Shown: in pieces, positions 13,327 through 23,083 of the stretch
Layout of the letters: each line of letters opens with the position of its first letter
Numbering within the stretch: position 1 is the first letter of the stretch
NCBI GenBank assembly: GCA_035222895.1
Contig: JAVYIG010000093.1
Coordinates: 892,725-956,724, forward strand
DNA length: 64,000 nucleotides
Source: Strongylocentrotus droebachiensis
Taxonomy: Eukaryota > Echinodermata > Echinoidea > Camarodonta > Strongylocentrotidae
Direction: 5' to 3'
The notes under the pieces: generated by a model
Told to the model about the DNA's origin: nothing
The model's database searches: none
The model's input: only the letters and a program-made list of their open reading frames with translations
Translations under genes and position numbers: made by a program

Positions 13327-13481
13327 GGGTGGTATTCTCGAAAGCGGACTAACTTTAGTCCATGGTTTATTCTAGTGCTGTAACATCACGGATATCTCCA
13401 ATTCCGTTTAACCGCCAGTCAAAACCGGACGGTTTTCGGTTAAACGATTTATTTATAAAAAAAATAAAAAATAAAAAAAAA

Positions 13482-13526
<45 letters not shown>

Positions 13527-14309
13527 TTTTTTTTCTTCACCGACTCTGTCGGCAGCAAGCCAGGTCCGTGTGAAAAAGCGGGAAGCAATTTCATTTGTGC
13601 TTGTGAACTTGTCATAAATAATAGTAACAATGTCGATTTTAGAGGAATGTGTAAGATCATTAATGTAAAGTAAAAACAGTAGAGGACCTAGGATAGAACC
13701 TTGTGGTAGGCCATGTGTAAATAAAGTTGGATGAATTATTATTATAAATTACATATTGAGATCTATTACAAAGATTACTTTCAAACCAAGATGACAGACA
13801 AATTGGAGTGTTGTTCTAGTTTCAAAGTGGTGAGTCAACACACAGATTACTGAGCTGGGAGACATTGCCAGGCATAGTGCCAGGTGTAGGGGCATAAATC
13901 GAAACTTTAAAAAAATATATTTAAAAAAAAATAAATAAAAAAAAAAATAAATAAATAAAAAAAACGGGTAAACGAAACCGTCCAATTGAAAACGGAATCC
14001 GCCATGGGCGGTCGGATACCGGACGGTTAAACGTTTGACTACAGCACTAGTTTATTCCATCGACTAAGTATGGAATGCCAGGTGTCCATATGAATATATT
14101 TTTAAATAAGTTATTCTTTCACTAAATTAAAATAAAATGTAATTACATAATTAATAAACAACAATATAACTATGATATAATGTTATAATGGTAATTTAGG
14201 GACATATCAACCTATTCAAAAATATATCCATATGGACACTTGGCATTCCATACTAAGTCGGTGGATTAAACCATGGACTTAAATTAGTCCTCTTTCGAGA
14301 ATACCACCC
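13327..14309. mobile_element. Outer palindromic MITE with GGGTGGTATTCTCG ends, split by a hAT insertion
   Basis: GGGTGGTATTCTCGAAAG at 13327 is complementary to the sequence ending at 14309, and the arms match inward for about 100 bp (words GGACTAA, GTCCATGGTTTA, TATGGAATGCCA, GTGTCCATATG). Without the inserted hAT at 13373-14049 it would be about 300 bp. TAT borders both sides, so a 2-3 bp target duplication (TA or TAT) is likely. No protein is encoded. Confidence 0.85.
13373..14049. mobile_element. hAT-type non-autonomous element with a captured reverse-transcriptase fragment, copy 1
   Basis: The ends are TAGTGCTGTA and TACAGCACTA, with a perfect 8-bp target duplication, GTTTATTC, at 13365-13372 and 14050-14057. 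The 677-bp body has GC-rich subterminal arms (CGGTTAAACG type), poly-T and poly-A tracts, and between them about 400 bp with LINE-like reverse-transcriptase similarity on the minus strand. Reading the minus strand at about 13740-13600 gives HGLPQGSILGPLLF-like residues, the palm motif typical of non-LTR elements. A second copy is at 24976-25633. Confidence 0.9.
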
Positions 14310-14576
14310 TATATGTTTGGAATACAATGCAAACAGATCATGGCAGTAATACAAGCTGGTAATGGAATGCACAAGCATGTGAACATGCTTATTGTACATC
14401 TCTAGTTTAGGTAGTACATTATGTGATGTAAACAAAACAATATTTTGAATGAATATCCATCTCTACTAAAAGTCTCCATAATGTACATTAATAGATAAAA
14501 AATAAAATGTATCAACCTAACTATTACTTTAAATGAATAATTGCACATGGATTTGTTTTGCTCTGAGACTATTTCA

Positions 14577-14641
14577 TCTGTTTGGAGGCTAAAGGGTGAG
14601 TTCTCATATTTAGCTTTAACGCCCTTCAGGCTCCAAACAGA
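14577..14641. repeat. Small hairpin repeat, TTTGGAGCC family, copy 2
   Basis: TCTGTTTGGAGGCTAAAGGG pairs with GCCCTTCAGGCTCCAAACAG, with an AT-rich loop. The unit is about 65 bp. Confidence 0.75.
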
Positions 14642-15614
14642 CGATTTACAACTATTCATTAGTCATTACTTTACGCTTGGAATCAAGTTTATTCAAGATC
14701 AAAGTCACTGATATAATATAAGAATAAACAGCATCAAAAGTTTTGAAGTCTATACACTTCAGATTTAACCAAGAAAGCTACATGTATAACCACGAAAGCA
14801 GGACCGTCATTGTTAGGCCTAATCACTATGGATGTAGATAAGCCGGGATCAAATGATCAATAATGGGGGGGGGGGACATTTTATTGAGACTAGATACCAT
14901 TCCAAACACATTGATTGGAATGCCAACCACAAGATGAGGGGTCAATTCAATAAGGCACCCAAACAATATACAATGGCTATGTTTAGACTGTAAAATAAAA
15001 TCAATTTTGCTTTCTGTACCTAGTTTGGTAATCACAAAAGAGAAGATAAAACCTTGTCCTTTCATAGAGTCAAGGTGTATGTGTGTCTCTTCTCTTCCTT
15101 GATTAACCATGGATAAAGGGCTGCATGGATAGTACATTGATTCAAATTGTATCTTTAATGAAACACTTGTTCTAATTGAATAAATTAATCAACCATAACA
15201 CGTAGAGTGTACTACTACTAATAGGCCGTGTGGAGCAATCCTCAATAAAAGTATATTGCTAATAGGAAAGACAAGTTTTCAGAATTGTTTCAGGTTGATG
15301 ATGGTACACAAGGGTTTGTATCATTACCCCTCCCCTCCTCCTCTTACCCCTCTTTCCCCCTTCTCTCCTAAGCCCCTATCCCTCCCCTCCTTATCCTTTA
15401 TTTATCCCAAGCCTCTTCTATTCCACTACCCCCCTCTCATACCCCTTCCTACCAACCACCATCCCTCCCCTTCCCAACCCCATACCCCTCCTTTTCCCTC
15501 CCGTCGCCATCCTACCCATCCAAACCACCTACAGTTGCACTTCCCTTTCCTCTCCCTCTTCCAATATCCTTGCCCTCCCCTCTTACTCCTACCCCTTCCT
15601 AACTCAATACTCAC
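14642..15614. other. Non-coding; C/T-rich tract next to the Slp-like exon
   Basis: The 14642-15300 part is AT-rich with a poly-G run at about 14867-14876. From 15330 to 15600 the + strand is a pyrimidine tract (CCCCTCC, CCCTTCC). On the minus strand, the sense strand of the adjacent gene, it is a purine-rich G tract lying directly after the 5' splice site at 15614. Open frames of Pro/Leu or Gly/Arg here arise from composition. Confidence 0.5.
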
Positions 15615-15715
15615 TTGACTCTCTCCTGCTCTGACTGTCTGAGCTGCTCATCTCTCTGCAAGACATCCATGATGATCTTCCTCTCCTGCTCCGTCAGATG
15701 CTCCAGGTTGATCAT
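15615..15715 (-). CDS. First coding exon of a synaptotagmin-like (Slp/SYTL-type) Rab effector
   Basis: The minus strand from 15715 reads MINLEHLTEQ, then ERKIIMDVLQ and RDEQLRQSEQERV, and stops at a consensus 5' splice site (AA/GTGAGT) at 15614. It matches the first helix of the Slp homology domain, where SYTL1 and SYTL2 have L-T-E-E-E-Q and VLQRD. That domain binds GTP-bound Rab27 on secretory vesicles and precedes two C2 domains in the full protein. The ATG has A at -3, and an in-frame TGA lies upstream with no other ATG between. The remaining exons are not visible and must lie beyond the left edge or be too short to spot. RIM and rabphilin N-termini are related (HLTEEER), so another Rab-effector family is possible, but VLQRD favours Slp. 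The exon ends in phase 2. Confidence 0.7.
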
Positions 15716-16043
15716 CTTCCCTTGCTGTTCTCGTCCACGACCAGGAGAAACTTCAGTTGGGGTCTCTCGCCCCTTTATCGAGGTACCACTGCGCACCCCT
15801 TCCTCCGGTAGTCAAGATAATTCGGATGCAGTATCCCAGGCTTGTACCATGGATACGGAAGCAGTTCAGGTTGCTATGGCGTGGAAAGCATCGTTTCACA
15901 GCTGGTGTAAACCACTTTGTAAGCACCTTTAACAAATTGGAGTGGTTTTTCCGCAGCAATTACGACATCAGGCTAGATTGGTCAGGCTCTTATGTATAAG
16001 ATTTTACTTGTTTTTGTCGGCCAGATGATTTTTCATTCAGAAC
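15716..16043 (-). other. 5' UTR part of the Slp-like exon, with upstream ORFs
   Basis: On the minus strand a strong 3' splice site, a pyrimidine run ending TGTGTGTTCAG, precedes position 16043. The exon would therefore run from 16043 to 15615, with 328 nt untranslated before the ATG at 15715. Several short upstream ATGs are present, for example at about 16032 (about 10 codons) and at about 15850 (MVQAWDTASELS then stop). Translation of the main frame may be damped by them. The boundary is inferred from splice consensus, not from transcript data. Confidence 0.55.
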
Positions 16044-16825
16044 CTGAACACACAAAAAGAGAAATAAAGATTAAAATATATTGGTTAGAGAAGGAAAATG
16101 TCTAAATTACTTTTAACACTTGCAATTTCCATACAATCCAATACTTTCAAATAATTCCACGCTTATACAACGCTTTAACATATTTGTAGTAAATGTTATA
16201 TAATTGCTAGATGAATGCTTCTACAGTATTACTATTCTTCTTATTATAATTAATTTATTATAAAATGGTGTCAAGTTTCAACCCCGTCCCCACTTGACTT
16301 GCATTTACAAATTTGATCAGCCCAAATGATCATATTCTATAACTTTTCTTGGCTGATTACCCCTCCTTAAATGGATCATACCAGTATATTTCCTAGCGAA
16401 CTTTTATGGCAGATATATATTGGTGTCAATTTCATTAACTTTGTGAGAACCTAATAGTCGTTACAACCACACAAAAGACTTCCAGGGTTTGAATAATGAT
16501 GATGATTGCCATGACCCAAATTAAAGCGGTGTTTGATTCATAGGTGTTCCATGTGGCTATATAATATTAAGTTATGAGATTAAAAAAGCACCTCTGTAAA
16601 GGAACACTGCACATTTCAATACACACATCAAAGGGACTTATGAGTAGATAAGTGTCAGTCGACACACCCGTACGCACTTGCATGGAATTATGGCACCCAA
16701 GTGCGGCCCGCATGGAACTAACTCAAGTGCGTGAAGCTTTATGTGTTTTTTTCTTTATACTTATCCGCTGACCTATAGATTTCCGGTAAAGTACTTTGAG
16801 GTAGATTTCATGCATTCTACATGTA
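16044..16825. other. Probable intron of the Slp-like gene, no recognised content
   Basis: AT-rich and non-coding. It carries the minus-strand branch and pyrimidine region next to 16043. Confidence 0.4.
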
Positions 16826-16990
16826 CAGTATTGCTCGAAATAAAGTAGACACCGTACCGCCGTGTACCGCGCGTGAGCAAATTACCACGGTAATTTATTG
16901 AGTATACCGCCACTCAACTGGTTAACGCGGTACTCCCACCTACAATAATGTCACGCGGTAATGTACCACCGTCGAGAGTCTGCAGTCTCG
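16826..16990 (+). mobile_element. Terminal part of a pogo/Tc1-like element (left-facing end)
   Basis: The end is TA followed by CAGTATTGCTCGAAATAAAG and TAGACA. It matches, in inverse orientation, the end at 27392, with one mismatch over 26 bp. Beyond the end the sequence is rich in TACCGC and GCGGTA words, as at the other copy. TA targets and CAGT ends are typical of Tc1/mariner-pogo elements. No transposase is visible in the adjacent sequence. Confidence 0.7.
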
Positions 16991-17212
16991 TAGAACACGA
17001 GATTCTTGTATGTTTAGTCCTATCCTCAAAACATAAATAAAAATGTGTGTGTTAATGTGAGAGAGACATGTATGGGGATTTATATTTTTTGATCTGTAAT
17101 GAATGGAAATTGCCGATTGACTGACTTGATTTCACAAGTTCGCACGTAATGCACATGATGGTTGTTCACCAGACTAGAAAGGGAAAGGTAGCGCGTACAT
17201 CTACGTAGGCTT

Positions 17213-18711
17213 CCCTTACAAAAAAGTTCTATAGAATTCTATAAAAAAAATTCTATAGAATTTCTATACGCAATTCTATAGAAATGTTTTATAGAGATTC
17301 TATAGAATTTCTATACGCAATTCTATAGAAATGTTTTATAGAGATTCTATAGAAAAGTGGGCCACTTTTCTATACGAATTCTATAGAAATCTATAACGGA
17401 CCTCTATAAAACATTCTATAGAATGGCCTATAGAAATTCTATAGAATTCTATAGAATTTTTTTTTGTAAAGAATTCTATAGAATTAAAAAAAAAAAATTC
17501 TATAGAAATGTTTTATAGAGATTCTATAGAAAAGTGGGCCACTTTTCTATACAAATTCTATAGAAAATGGCCTATAGAAATTCTATAGATTTTTTTTATA
17601 GAATTCTATAGAAGTTTTTTTGTAAATAATTCTATAGACCATTTTTTACCAGTGGAAAACCAGTTTACTATTCAGTAGCGACCAGCAATCAATTGATAAT
17701 TAATAATCAATATTGCATGACATTTGGCCACGGACTTAACCATATTTATATAGACTCCTGAAATTGCTCCATCACAAAGATCATTTGAAGCAAAATACAG
17801 TTGAGAATATATTGTTAATTAAGTGCGGAGATCTTACATACATATATACAAAATTATACATGTTTTTACTGGTTAGTAAATTACATATATTAATATATCT
17901 ATTTTACGTCTTAAGTTACATGTTTAAAAAAATCGGACATATATATTATATTTGACAATAATTGACTAAGAAAATATAAATCACAAAATTGATGATAATT
18001 GTCACATTTGCTTGACAGATCATGATAATTACATTTTCTGTGAAAACATGCAAATTATCATGAATATGCATGAGATACATATCTTCATATAGAAAAAAAT
18101 TCTATAGAATTCTATAGAAATTTAGATCTATAGGAAACTTATTCTATAGAATTCTATAGAGAAAAAAGTTTCTATAGACATCCTTAAAAATTCTATAGAG
18201 AAGTGGGGACGCCATTTTTTATATTAAATTTTCTATAGAAATTTAAATCTATTGAAAACTTATTCTAAAGAATTCTATAGAGGAAACTCATTTCTATAGA
18301 CAACCTAAACAATTCTATAGAAAATTAACTTTTCTATAGAAATTTCAATCTATAGAATAAGTTTTCTATAGAATTCTATAGAGGAAACTGATTTCTATAG
18401 ACAACCTAAACAATTCTATAGAGAATTAACTCTTCTATAGAAATTTAAATCTATAGAAAACTTATTCTATAGAATTGTATAGAGGAAACTGATTTCTATA
18501 GACAACCTTAAAAATTCTATAGAGAATTAACTTTTCTATAGAAATCTAAATCTATAGAAAACTTATTCTATAGAATTCTATAGAGGAAACCGCTTTCTAT
18601 AGAGAATCCTTAAAAGTTCTATAGAGAATCTGGAATTTTATAGAGTTCTATAGAGTTCTATAAAACTCTATAAAGCGTTCTATAGAATTCTATACAACTT
18701 TTTTGTAAGGG
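17213..18711. mobile_element. 1.5-kb element made of CTATAG palindromes within inverted ends
   Basis: The ends CCCTTACAAAAAAGTT and its complement lie at 17213 and 18711 and run directly into TATAGAATTCTATA. I count about 49 copies of CTATAG, mostly inside the palindrome TTCTATAGAA: about 19 in the left block (17221-17640) and about 30 in the right block (18090-18711). The right block has a higher-order period of about 102 bp, seen from 18262 to 18565. The left block repeats a second palindrome, AAGTGGGCCACTT, at about 17356 and 17536. The 450 bp between the blocks is AT-rich and mostly lacks the motif. No coding frame exists. It lies in the presumed first intron of the Slp-like gene. Confidence 0.85.
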
Positions 18712-19148
18712 TTAGCCAACCAGGTATTGTTTGTAATTAGCAGAAAAAAATGTTCTTTGATAATGAGAAATAACGAGTTTGGGTAGGATTTCACAATACC
18801 ATCATTATTTCAGAATAATTGTTGACTATTTGAATAACGAAGAGCCTTTAATTCAAGAGGTAAAAGCAGCCACAAATACATTGAACATTATAATGGTCTG
18901 ATAAACTTAAACTACCCCAGCGTGTAACCTAGTAACCAAAGACAATGAAACAAAGGAATGTCAATTCATTCATCGATACGCGAGCGCGAGGCACGCTAGT
19001 TTGATAATTACATAGGACATGAGTTGTTTATAAAATATTCCCATACCGCTTTGCTCATTTTCGTTTGAAAATACAAACGACCCAACTAAGCATAAACAAG
19101 CAGCTTCATTTTTTTAAGCTACAGATTTATAAATTAATGCATACTTAC
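18712..19148. other. Non-coding, presumed intron
   Basis: No element or exon seen. Moderately AT-rich. Confidence 0.4.
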
Positions 19149-19400
19149 CTGATTCTATGACGTAATCACACTTTTAGAATATCCAGGTTTAACTATAAAT
19201 CCGAAAATCAGATGAAAGTTATCCGAAAGATAAATTCCCTTACACACGTTGTTTGAACCATCGATGGTATAAAAGCTAAAAGTCTAGTTTCGGACACAAG
19301 AATTCCATTTTTAAAACCTCTACAACAACGATTCGTACAATGTCGTTCTATCTCTAAATGGTGATTTTCAGATGACAAGTTAGCTCTTCTCATTGGCTAA
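19149..19400 (-). promoter_or_regulatory. Probable untranslated first exon and promoter of the Slp-like gene
   Basis: On the minus strand a near-perfect 5' splice site, ATCAG/GTAAGTATG, ends an exon at 19149. About 12 bases inside it is ATTACGTCAT, an ATF/CREB-type site. On the minus strand CCAAT occurs at 19392-19396, about 240 bp upstream of the splice site. No coding frame of known type is present, so the exon would be untranslated and splice to the acceptor at 16043. The transcription start cannot be placed. This is inference from consensus sites only. Confidence 0.4.
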
Positions 19401-19794
19401 ATAATAATTTGCAAGTTTATTTTTTTAAGCAAATATTTGCTTGTTTTCAGTTGTCATTTATGGTATGACGTCTGAATTGGCAGACTATACAAGCCCTTTC
19501 AGTTCCAGCTGGCTGGGGCGTGTCATATTTCTTAGATAAGAACTGTCAAAACATGTCTGGGAAATGTAATCACGTGGAGGAGGGAGAGAGAGAGAGGGAG
19601 AGGGCAGAGAGGGAAGTAGAAAGACGGGGTTACAGAGGTGTGGAGGACAGTGACCTCATGTAATTTACTTGTTAATCAATCAATGTCTGATGGGACTTGT
19701 AAACATCCATGAAGGGTGATGTCTTCAGATGACCAATCAAAGAATAAAGGATAAAAGGGAAGGGAAATACATGTAGATATTAAAGATTAAATGA

Positions 19795-19970
19795 TATCAG
19801 AGATAGGAAATATAATTATGGAACGAAGAGACTGGAAAGGAATAAAGTATACGAGGAAATAGATGGAAAAAATCAGAAACTGGATAAGAATAAAGGATTC
19901 GTGGGAGAGGAAATCTATGTGCGAGGAAGAGGAGACTTGATATAAATAAAAGGGTTATAGGACGAACACC
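19795..19970. repeat. Degenerate minisatellite units (GAAGAGACTGG type)
   Basis: Three or four diverged units of about 55 bp share GAAGAGACTGGA, GGAATAAAG and GAGGAAATAGATGG with the long array at 24280-25770. They look like an older outlier of the same family. Confidence 0.7.
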
Positions 19971-20420
19971 CCCGGCCAAGGCAATTATCCCCTCCCCCTC
20001 GGAAAATTACCCCCTTTGATTTTCACCCCCCCCGAAAAAAATGCAAATTATCATCAGGGTGGACTTCCCCTTCAATGGAGGGGGGGGGAAGTAATTTTCT
20101 GGGGGGGGGGGGGCGTATATTTGTCCTTGGGGCATATTCGTCCTAGGGGAGCTAATTCTCCTCCGTGGATATTCGTTCCCGGGGGGGGGGGGGTGGGGGG
20201 TATTTGTCCTCGGGTGTTATAGCCCACGGGGTTATCGTTCTTGGTGGGGGGGGGGAGGGGGGGAGGGGGGGGGGGGGGGGTTGTCCGAAGGTTCGTATTT
20301 CCGAAAAATGCAATAGGGTTCATAATTCCGAAACTGGAAAAAGGTACCAAAAAAGAAACGAACATTAAAATGAATTCAGGAGGCCGAGACGTCCCATCTC
20401 CCCCCCCCCCCCCCATCAGA
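19971..20420. repeat. Poly-G/poly-C-rich low-complexity block
   Basis: Runs of 8-18 G on the + strand alternate with short unique words such as ATTCGTTCC and TATCGTTC, and the block ends in a C run. Related spaced G runs flank GGCGGATCC-type elements elsewhere. Gly/Pro-rich open frames on both strands here are compositional. Assembly errors in run length are likely. Confidence 0.75.
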
Positions 20421-20629
20421 CTTACTCTCTAAAAAAAAAAAAAAAAAATCACTCTATTTTCACTTTCTTGGGAGTGACGTCCGTGATCACTTGTTTAGGA
20501 GTGAATATCGATTGATTTTAGAGTGCTCTCTACGAAGAAAAGATTGAATGTTCACTCTATTTTCACTCTATTTTCATTCTCCAGAGTAGTGACGTCCGTG
20601 ATCACTCGATTTTTTTTTTAGAGAGTAAG
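20421..20629. mobile_element. Short MITE with CTTACTCTCTAAAAAA ends
   Basis: CTTACTCTCTAAAAAAAA at 20421 is matched by its complement ending at 20629. Inside, GTGACGTCCGTGATCACT occurs twice (about 20474 and 20590) and TCACTCTATTTTCACT occurs on both sides, so the element is internally repetitive. It is about 209 bp and non-coding. Confidence 0.75.
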
Positions 20630-21515
20630 AGATCCTTAATAACTGTGGAGAGAGAGATAGACGGGGAGAAATAGTAGAAGACAACAAAAGATAATAGAAA
20701 AGTATAAAGGACAGATAAAAATGGAAAGGAAGGAATGAAGGAAGAGAGGAATATTAGAAAAGGAGGGATAAGAGCGCAATCGGTGATATAGAGTGAAAGA
20801 TAGAAGGGGGTATCATTATTGATTGATTAATAAGGTGGTAATTGGAGGTCCGAGGCCATCTCACCGATTTCGTTTTATTTTCTGATTCATTTATTTATTG
20901 GTTGTTCGTTTGTTGCTATTTATTTGGTATTTGTTATTGGCTCCCTCTCCGCCCTTTTTCTTGTATTCATGGTATTGACCGTCTCCCGTTATCATAGGAA
21001 CAAAATGTACATCATATTACCCCCCCCCCCCCCCACCCCTCCCGCTGGCTCCACCAATGCTAGTGTTTACAAATAAACTTGATTAATTTTAAAACAAACA
21101 AAATGAAACAGGTCAATACATTTCACGAGATGTAAACAAAATAGTTACAATAGAGGATCTCCTTCTCCTCCCTTTCTTTTCTTCTTCCTCTCTTTTTTAT
21201 TTCCCTTTCCCTAATTCTCCTTCTCTCATTCTCCTTCTCTTTTTCTCTTTTAGTTTGGCGGGGAGGGGGAGGGGGCCAAGCACGCTCCTTGCCCTTGATC
21301 CGCGCCTGTATTTCAGGCTTTTCTTGAGCGTTTTTAAATAAACCACGTCCGCCTTCTAATGTCAGCTAGTGCTTTGAATCTTACCTCAACATAGAAAATG
21401 GATAATTTTGTTAATATTTTCTCTTCATGTGTAGCCTGTTAACCCGGGCAATACCTCATTTGCACTCAACCACTAGAAATAGAAGACGATAGAAGTAAAG
21501 CAACATAACATATGG
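20630..21515. other. Non-coding; purine-rich and pyrimidine-rich tracts
   Basis: It includes a poly-C run at about 21021-21034 and a TTCTCC-rich tract at 21160-21250. No gene or paired ends seen. Confidence 0.4.
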
Positions 21516-21852
21516 AAAGATAGAATTATCTGGCGGCCGCCAAATAATCTAGCTATATTTCCTTACGTTGTGATGCAGATAGAAAGAGAAATAAAACAAA
21601 GAATAACATGAGAGATATAATAACAGGAAAGAACAGAAGATAGAAAGGAAAACAAAGAATTTCAAAATGAAAATAGAAAGAGGAAATGATACGAGTATAA
21701 AAGCAAAGAGTAACATACGGAAAATAGAAAGAGAAGAAGGTGGAAGGATAAAAACAAAGAATAACATAAGGAAAGGTAGAAAGTGAAGAAGATAGAAGGA
21801 AAATAACATAATCATGATAAGGAAAGATAGAATTATCTGGCGGCCGCCAGAA
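21516..21852. repeat. Direct repeats ending in a NotI-type palindrome around AG-rich units
   Basis: AAAGATAGAATTATCTGGCG runs into GCCGCC at both about 21515 and 21823. The second site is the perfect 16-bp palindrome TCTGGCGGCCGCCAGA at 21836-21851. Between them are degenerate units (AACAAAGAATAACATA, GAAAATAGAAAGAG) related to the minisatellite at 23280-23945. The hydrophobic open frame on the minus strand is a product of these units. Confidence 0.65.
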
Positions 21853-22615
21853 ATTATGACTTGAGTATATGTAAATTGTATTGGAATGGGAACAATACAG
21901 TTCATCTGAAGAGTTTTAAGAGAGAGAGAGAGAACCCCTTACACATCAAAATGTGAGCTGAGCCTGAAAGAAACCGGACTACAAGAAATCTTTTATGAAC
22001 AAATTCTAAAGGTCCCCTAATTTCCAAGAGCCCGATGACGAGGGCGCTGGTCGGGAGATTAGAGAAACAATACACCTTTTATGAACCAATTCTAAAGGTC
22101 CCCTTAATGGTATTTACTATTTGGAAATTATTTAACGGATTAAATACTGATCGCATATAGTGCCTGATAGAATCTTGGGTTTGGGCACATTTTCTGATGC
22201 AAGGTTCACGTCAATTATAGGACAGGAAGCAATGTGTTTGGACGTATCGTATGTTTATCATGACGCCGAGAAAATATCGATTTGGAAATTGAGAGAGAGA
22301 AAAGTTCATGTACATCGTTAATTTATCCTTTGTGTTACGATGTAAATCCTACTATCATCGTTTGCCATTATGGATTATTTCGGATATGAGAGATGGTGAA
22401 AAGAGTAGAAGAAAGATTGAGAAAGAATGAGAAAGAATGAAGAAAACATTTTGCATGAAAAAGCGGGTGAAAATGGATGATCAAAATTAGAGGAAGAAAG
22501 AGGATGCAAGAGAGAGATGGAGGCTGTTGAAAGATCGGTGGACTAAATGATATACATGTACGTTTAGGTAGAATGAGAGAGGATATATGAGAGATGGTGA
22601 AAATAGTAAAGCACG
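21853..22615. other. Non-coding stretch with a short repeated segment
   Basis: TTTTATGAAC-AAATTCTAAAGGTCCCC occurs at about 21991 and again at about 22077, a spaced direct duplication. No gene seen. Confidence 0.45.
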
Positions 22616-22897
22616 TAGTGGCGGATCCAGGGTTTTCCAATAGAGGTGGGGGGGGGGGGGGTAGTGTGAGCACTACAACTATAATCATGTTTTAACTCAA
22701 CAGCCCCCCCCCCCCCCCCCCCCTCTTGAGCAAAAAAAGTAACTTTGTGGTTACCATCTTATTTAAAATCTTTTTTGGGCAAGGGTGGGGGCCCGTCGGT
22801 GTTATTTGCCAGGGAGGAAGGGGCACGGCCCCGTTTCCCCCTCCCCTCCCCCACCCCTCCCCCACCCCTCTATTGGAAAATCCTGAATCCGCCAATG
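22616..22897. mobile_element. GGCGGATCC-ended repeat element, copy 1
   Basis: TAGTGGCGGATCCAGGG, TTTTCCAATAGAGG and a G run on the left are complementary to CCTCTATTGGAAAATCCTGA and ATCCGCCAATG on the right. The inverted ends extend for about 40 bp. The interior holds poly-G and poly-C tracts. No coding. Related ends occur at 39331-39594 and near 40650, 60170 and 60209. Confidence 0.75.
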
Positions 22898-23083
22898 CTT
22901 CCTCAATTTTGTTAATTTCCAATCTACATGTAAATGGTCCGTACGCTCTAATAATTGAACAATAATGTTCTCATGCCACGTAGCATTACTGTGTATCATT
23001 ATCCAGTCACAACAACGGCTTGCAAAATAATGACATATTTATTACATTCCCGCCATGTCCGGAGTCGGCGCTCTCAGAACAAA

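Noticed and set aside
15611-15796. Longer N-terminus for the Slp-like protein, starting at 15796
   Set aside because: That frame begins with GTG, not ATG. The first in-frame ATG is at 15715, below an in-frame TGA.
20016-20432. Overlapping Gly-rich and Pro-rich frames on both strands
   Set aside because: Poly-G and poly-C runs explain them, and no domain is visible.
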